Of a DNA stretch of 64,000 nucleotides, positions 25,600 through 34,056 are shown piece by piece. A program made the translations under genes and the position numbers. Numbering within the stretch: position 1 is the first letter of the stretch; every line of letters starts with the position of its first letter. A model generated the notes under the pieces. It did no database searches. It worked only from the letters and a program-made list of their open reading frames with translations, and was not told the DNA's origin. This stretch comes from Nocardioides aquaticus (GTDB taxonomy: Bacteria; Actinomycetota; Actinomycetes; Propionibacteriales; Nocardioidaceae), in the NCBI RefSeq assembly GCF_018459925.1, contig NZ_CP075371.1:124001-188000 (forward strand), given 5' to 3'.

Positions 25600-26112
25600 C
25601 TACTCGCCTGGATTCGCCCAGGAGAGAAGGTCCTCGCGCTGGACGTGCAACGCGGGCAACATCTGCTCCCTGACTTCCTGCGGGAGCCAGCCCGGATCCG
25701 CTGTCGTCTGGGTCTCGTACTCGATGGTGCGCAGAGCAAGCGCGCGATCGTCGACGCTGAGGTGTCCAGTGAGCCGCAGCAGTGTGAATGCTGCGCCACG
25801 AATCAATGCCGCCTGGTCCAGGTAGTCGATCCCTTTGAAAGTCCCCACCAGAGCATCGAGCCCGGCCTGATCGGTCTCCAACACGTCAGCGATGGTGGAG
25901 TTCCTCCCCAGCTCATCGCGTCGCTGTCCCCAGTCCTGCAAGACGTCTGAGCCCTCATCGCTACCGAATGGCGCGGTCTCCAAGCCGGTGTCGTCGTAGA
26001 TCGGGTCGTTGAAGTGGAGGACGAACGCCGGGTGCGGCGTGGGTAGGGACACTCCTGGAGTCTCTAGAGGATTCCCGAGTATGTCCACGAGACATGCGAG
26101 CGCTGTGGTCAT
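25600..26112 (-). CDS. Hypothetical protein
   Basis: A 170-residue acidic soluble protein (MTTALACLVDILGNPLETPG start) with no membrane segment and no motif I recognise. Coding seems real because the amino-acid composition is natural and the opposite strand gives poor proteins. Its setting among small island genes and its acidity would suit an immunity or anti-phage accessory role, but this is speculation. Confidence 0.6.
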   Translation of the reverse strand: MTTALACLVDILGNPLETPGVSLPTPHPAFVLHFNDPIYDDTGLETAPFGSDEGSDVLQDWGQRRDELGRNSTIADVLETDQAGLDALVGTFKGIDYLDQAALIRGAAFTLLRLTGHLSVDDRALALRTIEYETQTTADPGWLPQEVREQMLPALHVQREDLLSWANPGE

Positions 26113-26353
26113 CGTCTGGCTATCGGGTGCGGGGCTCTCTGCCCGAGCGTGCGCTCACTGGCGTCAACGGACGCTGGAGGTGTCCTGTTCGTGGTGCAAC
26201 GGCGCCTGTGGACGCAGGATGCGCGGCGCGCTCAACGCGTTGCCGCCGAGCAGTTGCAGCGCTGATGCTGCTCCGGTTGGCAGCTCACACTGCCGAGTGC
26301 GGGTGCGGCCACATGCGTACCTTCGGACCACCGACAACCGAAGGAAGTGCCTC

Positions 26354-26626
26354 ATGGGTCTCTTCAAGGTCAGCAGAACTCCGCAGGCACAGACAGAACG
26401 GGACCTCAGGATCAAGGGCCGGATCAGCCATCGCAGCCTCCGAGAGCTCCAGGACCAGCTTCACGCCGTCGGAGACCTCGGCCTCGATCTGGACGAGGCC
26501 CTCCGCAGCCCGAGCCAACGCCAAAAGGTCGATATCGCCACTCTGATCAAGGCGTTGGCCGTCGCGACGGAAACTGCCGAGCTGGCGCTCGCGGAGGTCG
26601 TTGCACTCCGACAGGCTCTCGAGTGA
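26354..26626 (+). CDS. Small hypothetical helical protein
   Basis: A 90-residue protein starting MGLFKVSRTPQAQTERDLRI; the last 60 residues are predicted helical and Leu/Ala-rich (LRELQDQLHAVGDLGLDLDEA, IKALAVATETAELALAEVVAL). ATG at 26354 with AAGGAAG upstream. Nothing about function can be inferred. The 240 bases before it contain no supported gene. Confidence 0.6.
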   Translation: MGLFKVSRTPQAQTERDLRIKGRISHRSLRELQDQLHAVGDLGLDLDEALRSPSQRQKVDIATLIKALAVATETAELALAEVVALRQALE

Positions 26627-26740
26627 CCTGACAGGCCATGGGGGAGGGGGCCGTCGACCGTGACATGACGCCGTTGCGGTGGAATGACGCGCCTCGCGAC
26701 GCAGAGTCAGGAGTGGTGAACCCGTGGTCGGGCTGGGACC

Positions 26741-27055
26741 TCAGCGGGTGCCCAGTACGGAGTCGAGCAGTCCCGGGAACACTGCGTCGAGCTCGTCGCG
26801 GCGCAGGCTGAGCAGGCGCCCGCGTCCCTTGGACACGTTGCGGACCACGCCGGCCTCGCGCAGCACCTTGAGCTGGTGCGACTTGGTCGCCTTCGGCACC
26901 GGGCCGCCGGTCGCGCTGCAGGCTGCCATGTCCATCGGCCCGTCCACGAGCTGGCGCGCCAGGGCAAGGCGCGCCGGATCGCTCAGCGCGAAGAGCACGT
27001 CGGTGATGGCCACGTCACTGATCGGGGGGTGGTGGAGCTCGGTGGCAGCCGTCAT
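26741..27055 (-). CDS. ArsR-family repressor
   Basis: A 104-residue winged-helix protein: ITDVLFALSDPARLALARQLVDGP is the ArsR dimer and first helix, TKSHQLKVLREAGVV the recognition helix and GRGRLLSLRRDEL the wing. The As/Cd ELCVCDL site is absent; instead DMAACSATGGP has a single Cys, so a redox or organic signal is possible. The ATG at 27055 is chosen because an operator palindrome begins one base upstream and earlier codons look non-coding. Divergent from an MFS exporter it probably represses. Confidence 0.88.
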   Translation of the reverse strand: MTAATELHHPPISDVAITDVLFALSDPARLALARQLVDGPMDMAACSATGGPVPKATKSHQLKVLREAGVVRNVSKGRGRLLSLRRDELDAVFPGLLDSVLGTR

Positions 27056-27075
27056 GGTTCGACAATAGTTGAACC
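27056..27075. promoter_or_regulatory. ArsR operator 1
   Basis: GGTTCGACAATAGTTGAACC is an inverted repeat (arms GGTTCGA and TTGAACC, one mismatch, six-base spacer) abutting the arsR start codon. Binding there would block arsR itself. Confidence 0.75.
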
Positions 27076-27103
27076 ATTGGCAAGACTCACGTACCGTCGC
27101 CAT

Positions 27104-27123
27104 GGTTCGAACTTCGTCGAACC
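27104..27123. promoter_or_regulatory. ArsR operator 2
   Basis: GGTTCGAACTTCGTCGAACC has perfect seven-base arms with a six-base spacer. It is the same motif as operator 1, 48 bases away, and lies 26 bases ahead of the MFS start, so one dimer per site could repress both divergent genes. Confidence 0.78.
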
Positions 27124-27149
27124 AATATTGATCTCCGCGAGGACCCACC

Positions 27150-28355
27150 ATGGCCACCACCGTCGACGCCCCGGCCCCTGTCCGTCGTGGCCACCCGGCC
27201 GGCTTCGCCCTCGCCCTCGGCGCGATCCTGGTGATGATGGCCGGGGCCAGTGCCCCATCGCCGTTCTACCCCGTGCTCCAGCGCGACATCGGGTTCTCCT
27301 CGGCCATCCTGACCGGCATCTTCGCGGTGTACGCCGTCGCGCTGCTCCTCACGCTCTTGGTGACCGGCTCGCTGTCCGACCACCTGGGCCGCCGTCCGGT
27401 CGTCTCGGGTGCCCTGGCCCTGCTGGCCGTCAGCATGCTGGCCTTCTGGCACGCCGACTCCGTCACGCTCCTGGTCACCGCTCGGATCGTCCAGGGCGTC
27501 GCCAGTGGTCTGCTGCTCTCCTCGCTCACCGCCACCGTGGTCGACCTCGAGCCCCCCGGCCGCCCCGGAGTCGCCGCCACCGCCAACAGCGTCATGCCCC
27601 TGGCCGGCCTCGCGCTCGGCGCGCTGGTCGGCGGCGCCGTCATCGACCGTGCTGACGCCCCGTTGGCAGTGGTCTTCGGCGTCCTGACCGGCGTCTACGC
27701 GGTGCTCGCGCTTGCCGTGTGGCTGCTCCCCGAGACCTCTCCTCGTCACGACGGCGTGCTCCGGTCGTTCCGACCCACCGTCGGCGTCCCGGTCACCGCC
27801 CGCCCGGCTTTCGCGCGCAGCGCCCCGGCCCTGTTCGCCGGTTGGGCCACCGGTGGGCTCTACCTCTCGCTGGGCGCGCCGATCGTCGCGCAGGAGCTCG
27901 GTGGCGCCCGCCACGTCGAGCAGGGACTCGTGGTCACCACGCTGACCGGGGTCGGCGCCCTGTCCAGTTTCGTGGCCCGCAACCGGACCTCGCGCGAGAT
28001 CACGATCTACGGCACGACCGCGCTCGCCCTCGGCACCGCACTCACGCTGGTCGCGCTCGCGTTCGGCTCCTACTGGGGCTTCATCGCCGCCGCCGTGGTC
28101 GCCGGCTCGGGCTTCGGCACCGCGTTTCTCGGCATCATGCGCTCCATCACCCCGACGGTGGGACCCGACGAGCGGGGCGAGCTGTTCGCTTCGGTCTTCG
28201 TGGTCAGCTACCTCGCCTTCGGAATCCCCGCCGTCGTCGCCGGCGTGGCCGCACCCCACGTGGGCCTGGCCGCCACGACGTACGCCTACGGCGGGCTGGT
28301 CATCGTCCTTTCCGCGACGGCGGCGCTCCTGCGCAGATACCGCTCGACTGACTGA
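27150..28355 (+). CDS. MFS transporter controlled by ArsR
   Basis: A 401-residue, 12-helix permease. GFALALGAILVMMAGASAPSP is helix 1, SDHLGRRPVV is the loop 2-3 motif, and ARIVQGVASGLLLSSL is helix 4. This is the YfcJ/MFS_1 drug-exporter type. The paired ArsR operators upstream indicate induction by the ArsR ligand. ATG at 27150. Confidence 0.88.
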   Translation: MATTVDAPAPVRRGHPAGFALALGAILVMMAGASAPSPFYPVLQRDIGFSSAILTGIFAVYAVALLLTLLVTGSLSDHLGRRPVVSGALALLAVSMLAFWHADSVTLLVTARIVQGVASGLLLSSLTATVVDLEPPGRPGVAATANSVMPLAGLALGALVGGAVIDRADAPLAVVFGVLTGVYAVLALAVWLLPETSPRHDGVLRSFRPTVGVPVTARPAFARSAPALFAGWATGGLYLSLGAPIVAQELGGARHVEQGLVVTTLTGVGALSSFVARNRTSREITIYGTTALALGTALTLVALAFGSYWGFIAAAVVAGSGFGTAFLGIMRSITPTVGPDERGELFASVFVVSYLAFGIPAVVAGVAAPHVGLAATTYAYGGLVIVLSATAALLRRYRSTD

Positions 28356-28553
28356 CAGATCCAGCAGCGACATCGGCGCGGGGCTTCGTGAGAGCGGTCG
28401 TCTGGACGAGCAGAGGGTTGCGGAGCAGATGGCGAAGGCAATCTAGGAAGGCTGAGGGCCTCGCACGCTCGCTGCGCATCATCGGCCGTGCAGGTCACGT
28501 CCGTAGCGGTCGAAGACGCTGCTCGAGCAGGCACGACGACCACGACGAGGGGC

Positions 28554-29180
28554 CTACTGCCGGGCGTCGGTGCCCTGGCTTGCCCGTCCGGGATGACCCG
28601 CCCTTTGCGGGTGAAGCGTCTCGCCGCGCGCCAGCATCTCAACCATCTCGGTGATCTTGAGGGCCCGGCTCTCAGCGCGCTTCATGTTCTCGACCCGATG
28701 GATCAGCGCGAACCGGTTGGCGCTCGTGAGCACGTTGAACATCGCCCGCGCGTCCGGATCCGCCGCTATCGCCGCGGCCAGGTCGTCGGGCGCCTGGCGG
28801 GTCGCCGGACCGGCGTACGCCGAGTCCCACCGCCCGTCGGCGCGCGCGGCGTCGACCGCGGCGCGCCCGGCGTCGGTCATCCGGCCCTGCTCTTCGAGAG
28901 TCGATACGAGTGCGACGTTTCGCTGGGACCAGCTGCTCTTGGGGCGTCGCGGGGTGATGCGCACGGTGTAGCTGGAGTCGTCGCGTTTGCCGGCCTGGCC
29001 GTCGATCCAGCCGAAGCAGAGCAGTTCCTCGACCGCGCTCGCCCACGTGATCGTGGTGTCCGTGCCGCCCTTCTTGGTCAGCACCAGCCGCACGCCGGGC
29101 GACGTCGCCTGGTGCTCTTCGAGCCACGCTCGCAGCGCGGCCGGGTTGGTCACGAGCAGCTCGGGCAGCAGGGTTGCCAT
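28554..29180 (-). CDS. YdeI/OmdA-family protein
   Basis: A 208-residue soluble protein with the YdeI/OmpD-associated signatures: ITWASAVEELLCFGWIDG near residue 50, SYTVRITPRRPKSSWSQRN near 75, and a C-terminal AMFNVLTSANRFALIHRVENMKR block. Members are linked to bacteriocin or peptide tolerance in some bacteria, but the biochemical role is unclear. Full length. ATG at 29180. The upstream 198-base gap to the MFS gene holds no gene. Confidence 0.85.
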   Translation of the reverse strand: MATLLPELLVTNPAALRAWLEEHQATSPGVRLVLTKKGGTDTTITWASAVEELLCFGWIDGQAGKRDDSSYTVRITPRRPKSSWSQRNVALVSTLEEQGRMTDAGRAAVDAARADGRWDSAYAGPATRQAPDDLAAAIAADPDARAMFNVLTSANRFALIHRVENMKRAESRALKITEMVEMLARGETLHPQRAGHPGRASQGTDARQ

Positions 29181-29298
29181 GGTCCGACGCTAGCCGCGGA
29201 CGCCGACACCTGCGCCTCTGAGGCGGCGGGTTGACGCGGCCTCAGATCGCTGCAGCTTGAAGCGGATAGTGCGAGTCACTACCGCCTAATGTCAGCGC

Positions 29299-29595
29299 AT
29301 GGTTGACGACCAGGAGCGGCAGCACCAGGTGAGAGATCTCCAGTCCCGCCTTCACATCTTCGAAGGCCTGGTGTCAGTGCTGGGTGATCCTCACGCGTTT
29401 GTTGACGTCGTACTCCAGGGCGCTGATATGTCTGACGCACTGCGGTCGCTGAGGGCTAGCTATGGGTTGAGCGACATTCAGGCGCAGGCAACGCTTGACC
29501 TGCAGTTCCGCAGACTTGACCAGACGTCGCAGTCCAAGATCCGGGCTGAGCTGGAGGACATCCGGACTGAACTGGCGCGGCTCACCACGACCTAG
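29299..29595 (+). CDS. Orphan mini-protein resembling the GyrA coiled-coil/C-gate region
   Basis: A 98-residue free-standing protein. The stretch RLHIFEGLVSVLGDPHAFVD, then ALRSLRASYGLSDIQAQATL and LDLQFRRLDQTSQSKI matches, in order and spacing, the part of gyrase A just before and at the dimer interface (compare the familiar GLSEIQAQAILDMRL of GyrA). The breakage domain with the active Tyr, the tower and the C-terminal wrapping domain are absent, and it has its own ATG, so it is not simply a fragment at a gene edge. Function unknown; it might pair with gyrase. Confidence 0.72.
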   Translation: MVDDQERQHQVRDLQSRLHIFEGLVSVLGDPHAFVDVVLQGADMSDALRSLRASYGLSDIQAQATLDLQFRRLDQTSQSKIRAELEDIRTELARLTTT

Positions 29596-29752
29596 CCATG
29601 GGCGGCGCAGATCCCCCAACCACCGGCATGGGCGGACGTCTAGTGCGTCTCGTTCGCGGCGCATTGGGCGCACCAGCGGTTCAGGCCGAGTACTGGACGC
29701 ACGGATCGTGGTGGTACCTGCGGAGGCAGTCGTAGCGGGCCGGTGCCCTAGT

Positions 29753-30882
29753 TGTGATGCCCAGGCACGTTGGTCGAGATCCTGCGACGACACGATCTGA
29801 CCTGTAGATGGACGAAGGCCTCCCCGGTGTGGAGTGGAGCTGTCTAGGAACCGCTCCGCCACCGAAGGAGGCCTTCGTGTCCCACGCTACCCATGCAAAC
29901 GCTGCCCTGACCCCCCGCGCACGACTACGACTCGCGCGACTGATCGTCGACCAGGGATGGCCGCCCGTTCGTGCTGCTGAGCGCTACGACGTTTCCTGGC
30001 GCACGGCGAAGAAGTGGGCCGACCGCTACCGCGACGAGGGACCCGACGGCATGCACGACCGGTCCTCGGCACCACACCGCCAACCGAACCGGACGCCGGC
30101 ACCGGTGGTCCGCAAGATCGTGCACCTGCGCTGGAAGCAACGCCTCGGACCAGTCGAGATCGCTGACCGACTCGGCATGGCGTCCTCGACCGTCCACGCC
30201 GTCCTGGTCCGCTGCCGCCTCAATCGGCTCACCCACATCGACCGTGCCACCGGGGAGCCGATCCGTCGCTACGAGCACGAGCAGCCCGGAGACCTGCTCC
30301 ACGTCGACGTCAAGAAGCTCGGCAAGGTCCCCGACGGCGGCGGATGGCGCTACGTCGGCCGCCAGCAAGGCCAGAAGAACCGGTCAACAACTGTGGCGCG
30401 CACCGGCACACCACGCAGCAAGCACCGCGACCCAGTCATCGGGACCTGCTACCTGCACACCGTGATCGACGACCACTCCCGCGTCGCCTACGTCGAGGCC
30501 CACGACGACGAGACCAAGGAAACCGCGGTCCTGGTGCTGCGCAACGCGGTCGCCTGGTTCGCCCAGCGCGGCGTCACCGTCCAACGGGTCCTCAGCGACA
30601 ACGGCAGCTGCTACAGGTCCCACTTGTGGCGCGAGACCTGCGCCGAACTCAGCATCACACCGAAGAAGACCCGGCCCTACCGACCTCAAACCAACGGCAA
30701 GATCGAGCGCTTCCACCGCACCCTGGCCGAGGACTGGGCATTCAAGAAGTTCTACAACTCCGAGTCAGCCCGGCTCGCCGCTCTGCCAGCATGGGTCCAC
30801 CAGTACAACCACCACCGACCCCACTCAGCAATCGGGAAGGCCGCACCCATCACCAGGTTGAACAACCTGGCTGGGCATCACA
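29753..30882 (+). mobile_element. IS481-family insertion sequence
   Basis: The ends are inverted: TGTGATGCCCAGGCACGTTG on the left against TGTGATGCCCAGCCAGGTTG (read inward) on the right. The element of about 1.13 kb is flanked by the six-base direct repeat CCTAGT (29747-29752 and 30883-30888), fitting the NCTAGN target known for IS481. A 12-base inverted repeat (ACGAAGGCCTCC and complement) before the transposase gene may block read-through translation. The copy looks intact. Confidence 0.9.
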
Positions 30883-30887
30883 CCTAG
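29877..30887 (+). CDS. IS481-family transposase
   Basis: A 336-residue DDE transposase: N-terminal HTH (LTPRARLRLARLIVDQGWPPVRAAERY), second HTH (GPVEIADRLGMASSTVHAVL), and an rve catalytic core with Asp in LHVDVKKLGK, Asp in LSDNGSCYRS and Glu in NGKIERFHRTL. The GTG at 29877 is used because GAAGGAG precedes it at good distance. The TAG stop is formed by the target duplication just outside the right end, so the coding region closes only after insertion into CTAG. Confidence 0.92.
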   Translation: MSHATHANAALTPRARLRLARLIVDQGWPPVRAAERYDVSWRTAKKWADRYRDEGPDGMHDRSSAPHRQPNRTPAPVVRKIVHLRWKQRLGPVEIADRLGMASSTVHAVLVRCRLNRLTHIDRATGEPIRRYEHEQPGDLLHVDVKKLGKVPDGGGWRYVGRQQGQKNRSTTVARTGTPRSKHRDPVIGTCYLHTVIDDHSRVAYVEAHDDETKETAVLVLRNAVAWFAQRGVTVQRVLSDNGSCYRSHLWRETCAELSITPKKTRPYRPQTNGKIERFHRTLAEDWAFKKFYNSESARLAALPAWVHQYNHHRPHSAIGKAAPITRLNNLAGHHT

Positions 30888-30996
30888 TCCTGCGCCTGCT
30901 CATCGTCGAGCCGCGCGAGGTCTTCCGTCGCCTGATCCCTGAGCCGTGGTCGTTGCCTTCCGTCGATTGAGAAGGATTCGACGTGAAGGGGCAGTG

Positions 30997-31350
30997 ATGG
31001 CAAGGGACGACGAAGGAGAGCAGCTCCCGCTGTGGGGCGAAGAAGAGAACAGCGACCTAGGGACACGGACGCCTTACCCAGTCGCGACACCAGCCACGGC
31101 GGTAGGCGCCGCTCAGAGGCCGGACAAGACGGCGCGGCCGTCACCGACGACGGACGTTGAGGACCGCCCAGACCCTGATGGGTTGTGGGACATCGATGCC
31201 GTCGCCACCTACCTGAACGTCCCGAGGCAGACGATCTACGCGTGGCGCCAGAAGGGATACGGGCCCCACGGGTTCCGGGTGGGCAAGCACCTGCGCTGGC
31301 GCGCCGCCACCGTCGTCGCATGGACTGTCGAGCGGGAGCGGCTTCAGTGA
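30997..31350 (+). CDS. HTH-17 (excisionase-like) DNA-binding protein
   Basis: A 117-residue protein: a polar, probably disordered N-terminus (1-60) then LWDIDAVATYLNVPRQTIYAWRQ and FRVGKHLRWRAATVVAWTVE, the MerR-like winged helix of excisionases and plasmid regulators. ATG at 30997 with GAAGGGG upstream. It overlaps the next gene's start (GTGA). It may be a remnant regulator from a second mobile unit; no integrase is next to it. Confidence 0.78.
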   Translation: MARDDEGEQLPLWGEEENSDLGTRTPYPVATPATAVGAAQRPDKTARPSPTTDVEDRPDPDGLWDIDAVATYLNVPRQTIYAWRQKGYGPHGFRVGKHLRWRAATVVAWTVERERLQ

Positions 31351-31697
31351 TCGTCGAGCGCCCCTGTCCGCGCTGTGGTCGGGTCATCGTCGAGTCGGTG
31401 CCACGACCGCCGGGGCGTCCGAAGACGTGGTGTTCGGTCACGTGTCGACGTGCGGCGTCGGGGGAGCGCCTCGCGGCGGCGAGCGGCGTCATCCCCACGA
31501 CGTACGTGCCTGTCGAGATCTCGCTCGAGGAGCACGCGCAGGCGGTGCTCGGCTCACCGGCTGCGTGCCGCCGGGTCCTGCGCGCGCTCGCGGAGATGGA
31601 CGTCTCGGGCCGACTCGACGAGGCAAAGTGGAGCAGTGTGGCAGGCGAGCTCGAGCGGCTGCGGCGTCCTGCCGGCCGGTCGATGTGGCGTCGCTGA
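31347..31697 (+). CDS. Small zinc-ribbon-like protein
   Basis: A 116-residue protein with an N-terminal four-Cys cluster (CPRCGRVIVESVPRPPG, then TWCSVTCRR), likely a zinc finger, and a helical C-terminus (AACRRVLRALAEMDVSGRLDEA). The GTG start overlaps the upstream stop. Similar small finger proteins are frequent in actinobacterial integrated elements. Precise role unknown. Confidence 0.65.
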   Translation: MIVERPCPRCGRVIVESVPRPPGRPKTWCSVTCRRAASGERLAAASGVIPTTYVPVEISLEEHAQAVLGSPAACRRVLRALAEMDVSGRLDEAKWSSVAGELERLRRPAGRSMWRR

Positions 31698-32241
31698 CGA
31701 GGTTTCGCCCGACAGAACTACCCCGGCAGTGCAAGAGGTGTGTGGTGCTTCGTTCTTGAGCTTTCAGGTGGGGGTACGCACGCGACGTACCGCTGCCGAT
31801 CCGTGTGGAGCAGAAGGCGGCGTGGTCGTGTCGATGAGTGGCGAGGCGAGATCAGGTGCGTGGGTCATTCGCTGACGTGGCGGCGGCGACCGCAGGGGGT
31901 CGGCACCGGGTCGGTCTCGCACCACTGGGCGCGTACCCGTCACGACGAGGGCGCCGGGGTCAGGCAGGGTGTCAGCCGATCCCTGGGCAGTCGCGTTTTC
32001 CTCGGAGGACGGGCCATGTTGGCAGCGTTTGTTCGTCCTGCAGATCCACTCAAGCCGTGCGCCTACCTACGTGGTCTGCGCTGATGGCCTGTGTGTGCGC
32101 GTGGGGTGGCTGAATGGCAGCCCCGTGGTGAAACGCCGATCTCAGGCTTGCAGGCCAATGCCCCGTCGTCCATCACGCTGGCCAATCGGCAGCAGACCGG
32201 GGGGATCTGCTGGTCACCGCTGGCCCTCGGCGCCCCTCACT
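31698..32241. other. Intergenic stretch without supported genes
   Basis: About 540 bases contain only short overlapping open frames with no convincing start, ribosome site or motif. It may be eroded coding DNA. No hairpin, repeat or RNA gene was recognised. Confidence 0.55.
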
Positions 32242-33171
32242 TCACAGGGCGGCCATGAAGTTCGCGATGTCGCCGTCTAGCTCGGCGGCTTGCTCAAGCA
32301 CCCCGTCCAACGACCAGAAACCGTGTACGGCGCCGGGGTAGTGCAAGACGGAGGTCGTGACACCGACCTCCTGCAGCGTCTGCGCCAGCTCGATGGCTTC
32401 GTCGCGGAGGGGGTCGAGGCCGGCGGCGACGACGAGGGTCGGGGGCAGGCCGGTGAGGTCGGTCCTTCCGAGGATGTCCACCCTCGCATCGGCATCCCGG
32501 CCATCGAGGTGGGTGTCCCAGTACCAAGCCATGGTGCTTTTGGTGAGAACCGGAGCGTGAGCGTTCTCCCTCATGGATGGGCGCGCGTTGGTGTGAGGGG
32601 AGGCCACGCACGGGTAGACCAACACCAAGGCGTCGGCTGATGTGAGTCCCGCGTCGCGGCGTTGCAGGGCGGTGCCGAGCACGAGGTTGCCACCCGCACT
32701 GTCCCCCATCATGACGATCCGGGTCGGGCGAGCTCCTACGAGGCCGGGGTCGGCGACGATCGCATCGACGGCGGCCATGCAGTCCGCCAGCGGTGCCGGA
32801 AAGGGCGATTCGGGAGCGAGTCGATACTCAAGCGAGACGACCACGGCTCTCGCGGCCCGGGCGAGTCGTCGGCACGGTCCGTCTGCCGCGTGGACACTTC
32901 CGAGGCACCATCCGCCACCATGTGCATACACAACCAGCGGCAACTCCTCACGAGGCGCGGGGTTGTAGACCCGCGCCGGGATGTGGCCGTCGCCACCGGT
33001 GATCTTGACGTCGTGCACCAAAGCGATCGGGGCGCGCTCGGACTGCGACCTGGTGACCTGCTCCATGGCTCGCCGCGCGGCGAGCACACCTAGCTGCTCA
33101 TGCGGCTTGACGCCGAGCGTGGAGAAGGCGTCGACCAGGCTCTGAACGTCGGGGCGCAGGGCGTCGTTCAT
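32242..33171 (-). CDS. HSL-family alpha/beta hydrolase (esterase) 1
   Basis: A 309-residue carboxylesterase. The oxyanion motif HGGGW is at 84-88, the nucleophile Ser158 in GDSAGGN, then Asp in AAGLDPLRDEA and His in PGAVHGFW. EYRLAPESPFPAP is also typical of the HSL/BFAE group. In this cluster it could cleave the ester or lactone made by the Baeyer-Villiger enzyme. The ATG at 33171 has AGAGGG upstream and matches the start of its paralogue. It is 28 bases downstream of tetR in the same operon. Confidence 0.9.
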   Translation of the reverse strand: MNDALRPDVQSLVDAFSTLGVKPHEQLGVLAARRAMEQVTRSQSERAPIALVHDVKITGGDGHIPARVYNPAPREELPLVVYAHGGGWCLGSVHAADGPCRRLARAARAVVVSLEYRLAPESPFPAPLADCMAAVDAIVADPGLVGARPTRIVMMGDSAGGNLVLGTALQRRDAGLTSADALVLVYPCVASPHTNARPSMRENAHAPVLTKSTMAWYWDTHLDGRDADARVDILGRTDLTGLPPTLVVAAGLDPLRDEAIELAQTLQEVGVTTSVLHYPGAVHGFWSLDGVLEQAAELDGDIANFMAAL

Positions 33172-33199
33172 CGCGGGCACCCTCTCGGTCGCACGAGGC

Positions 33200-33907
33200 T
33201 CACCCCGCGGTGGCCGGGGGACCGGGGACCGCGCCGGTCGCGAGGCCGGAGAGCAGGACGTCGGCGTAGGACTCGCCGATGGTCTTGGCGTCGACCTCGG
33301 CCGTGTTGGGGTTGAACCAACGATGGGTCCAGCTCACCATGCCCATTAACCCGTAGGCGAGAACCCACGGCTCACCCACCGCCCGGATGGAGCCCTCGTC
33401 GATGCCTTGGCCAATGATGTCGGTGACGGCGGCCTCATAGCGGCGGTTGACCCGTCGCATCTCGGCCGCCCAGGCCTTTCGCTTGGGATCGACGTGCGCC
33501 ATGTTCTCCTGCAGGTACACGTAGAGGAACGGGTAGTGCTCGGCGTAGGAGCACATCAACTGGACCACGAGCTTGCGCAACTTGACCGTCGCCGACGCCG
33601 ACGAGTCGCGGATCTGCTCGGCAATGGCCAGGTTGCCCTTGACCACGTCGGTCACGAGGACATCGAAGACCTCCTCCTTGCTGCTGAAGTAGTAGTAGAT
33701 CGAGGCGCGATCCGTCCCTACCTCCTCCGCGATCTTGCCGATGCTGGTGCCGCGGTAGCCGCCGGTGCGAAAGAGAAGCGCGGCGGCGTGGAGGATCTGG
33801 GCCCGACGGTCCTCGTAGCCGGCATTCTTCTGGCCCTGCGCCGTGGCGCGTCGCTGGCCGATGCCGCTAGTCGGGGCGACGGATCCCGATTCCGGCTCCT
33901 TGTTCAT
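33200..33907 (-). CDS. TetR-family regulator of the catabolic cluster
   Basis: A 235-residue repressor with a basic leader, an HTH at about 30-75 (AGYEDRRAQILHAAALLF, then TSIGKIAEEVGTDRASIYYYFSSKEE) and a long helical ligand domain (SYAEHYPFLYVYLQENMAHV, WTHRWFNPNTAEVD). Divergent from the livHMF fusion; the palindrome at 33957-33976 between them is repeated near other cluster genes, making this the probable regulon repressor. The ligand would be a pathway compound or CoA ester. A decayed paralogue lies at 51861. Confidence 0.9.
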   Translation of the reverse strand: MNKEPESGSVAPTSGIGQRRATAQGQKNAGYEDRRAQILHAAALLFRTGGYRGTSIGKIAEEVGTDRASIYYYFSSKEEVFDVLVTDVVKGNLAIAEQIRDSSASATVKLRKLVVQLMCSYAEHYPFLYVYLQENMAHVDPKRKAWAAEMRRVNRRYEAAVTDIIGQGIDEGSIRAVGEPWVLAYGLMGMVSWTHRWFNPNTAEVDAKTIGESYADVLLSGLATGAVPGPPATAG

Positions 33908-33956
33908 CGGGGGAGCATAGCCCCGCCCGAGCCGCAGTCGCCTTCTCCAACGAGCA

Positions 33957-33999
33957 CGTCAACAGGAATGTTGACGACGGGCTTTCGCGTCATTAGGCT
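33957..33999 (+). promoter_or_regulatory. TetR operator A overlapping the liv promoter
   Basis: CGTCAACAGGAATGTTGACG (33957-33976) has perfect eight-base arms and a four-base spacer. Its right arm contains the -35 TTGACG (33971), followed after 17 bases by TAGGCT (33994), an actinobacterial TANNNT -10. A bound repressor would cover the -35 of the transporter operon and sit upstream of tetR. Confidence 0.82.
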
Positions 34000-34056
34000 G
34001 CGGCCGTGACACGAGTCACACCAGTCGAGCCGCGAGCCGAGGAGTAAGACCAAGAC

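Noticed and set aside
26009..26353. N-terminal extension of the 26354 small protein
   Set aside because: The extra residues are Cys/Arg-rich and unlike protein, and a good ribosome site precedes the internal ATG.
31969..32280. Possible small gene upstream of hydrolase 1
   Set aside because: No ribosome site, no motif, and it overlaps the hydrolase gene end on the other strand.
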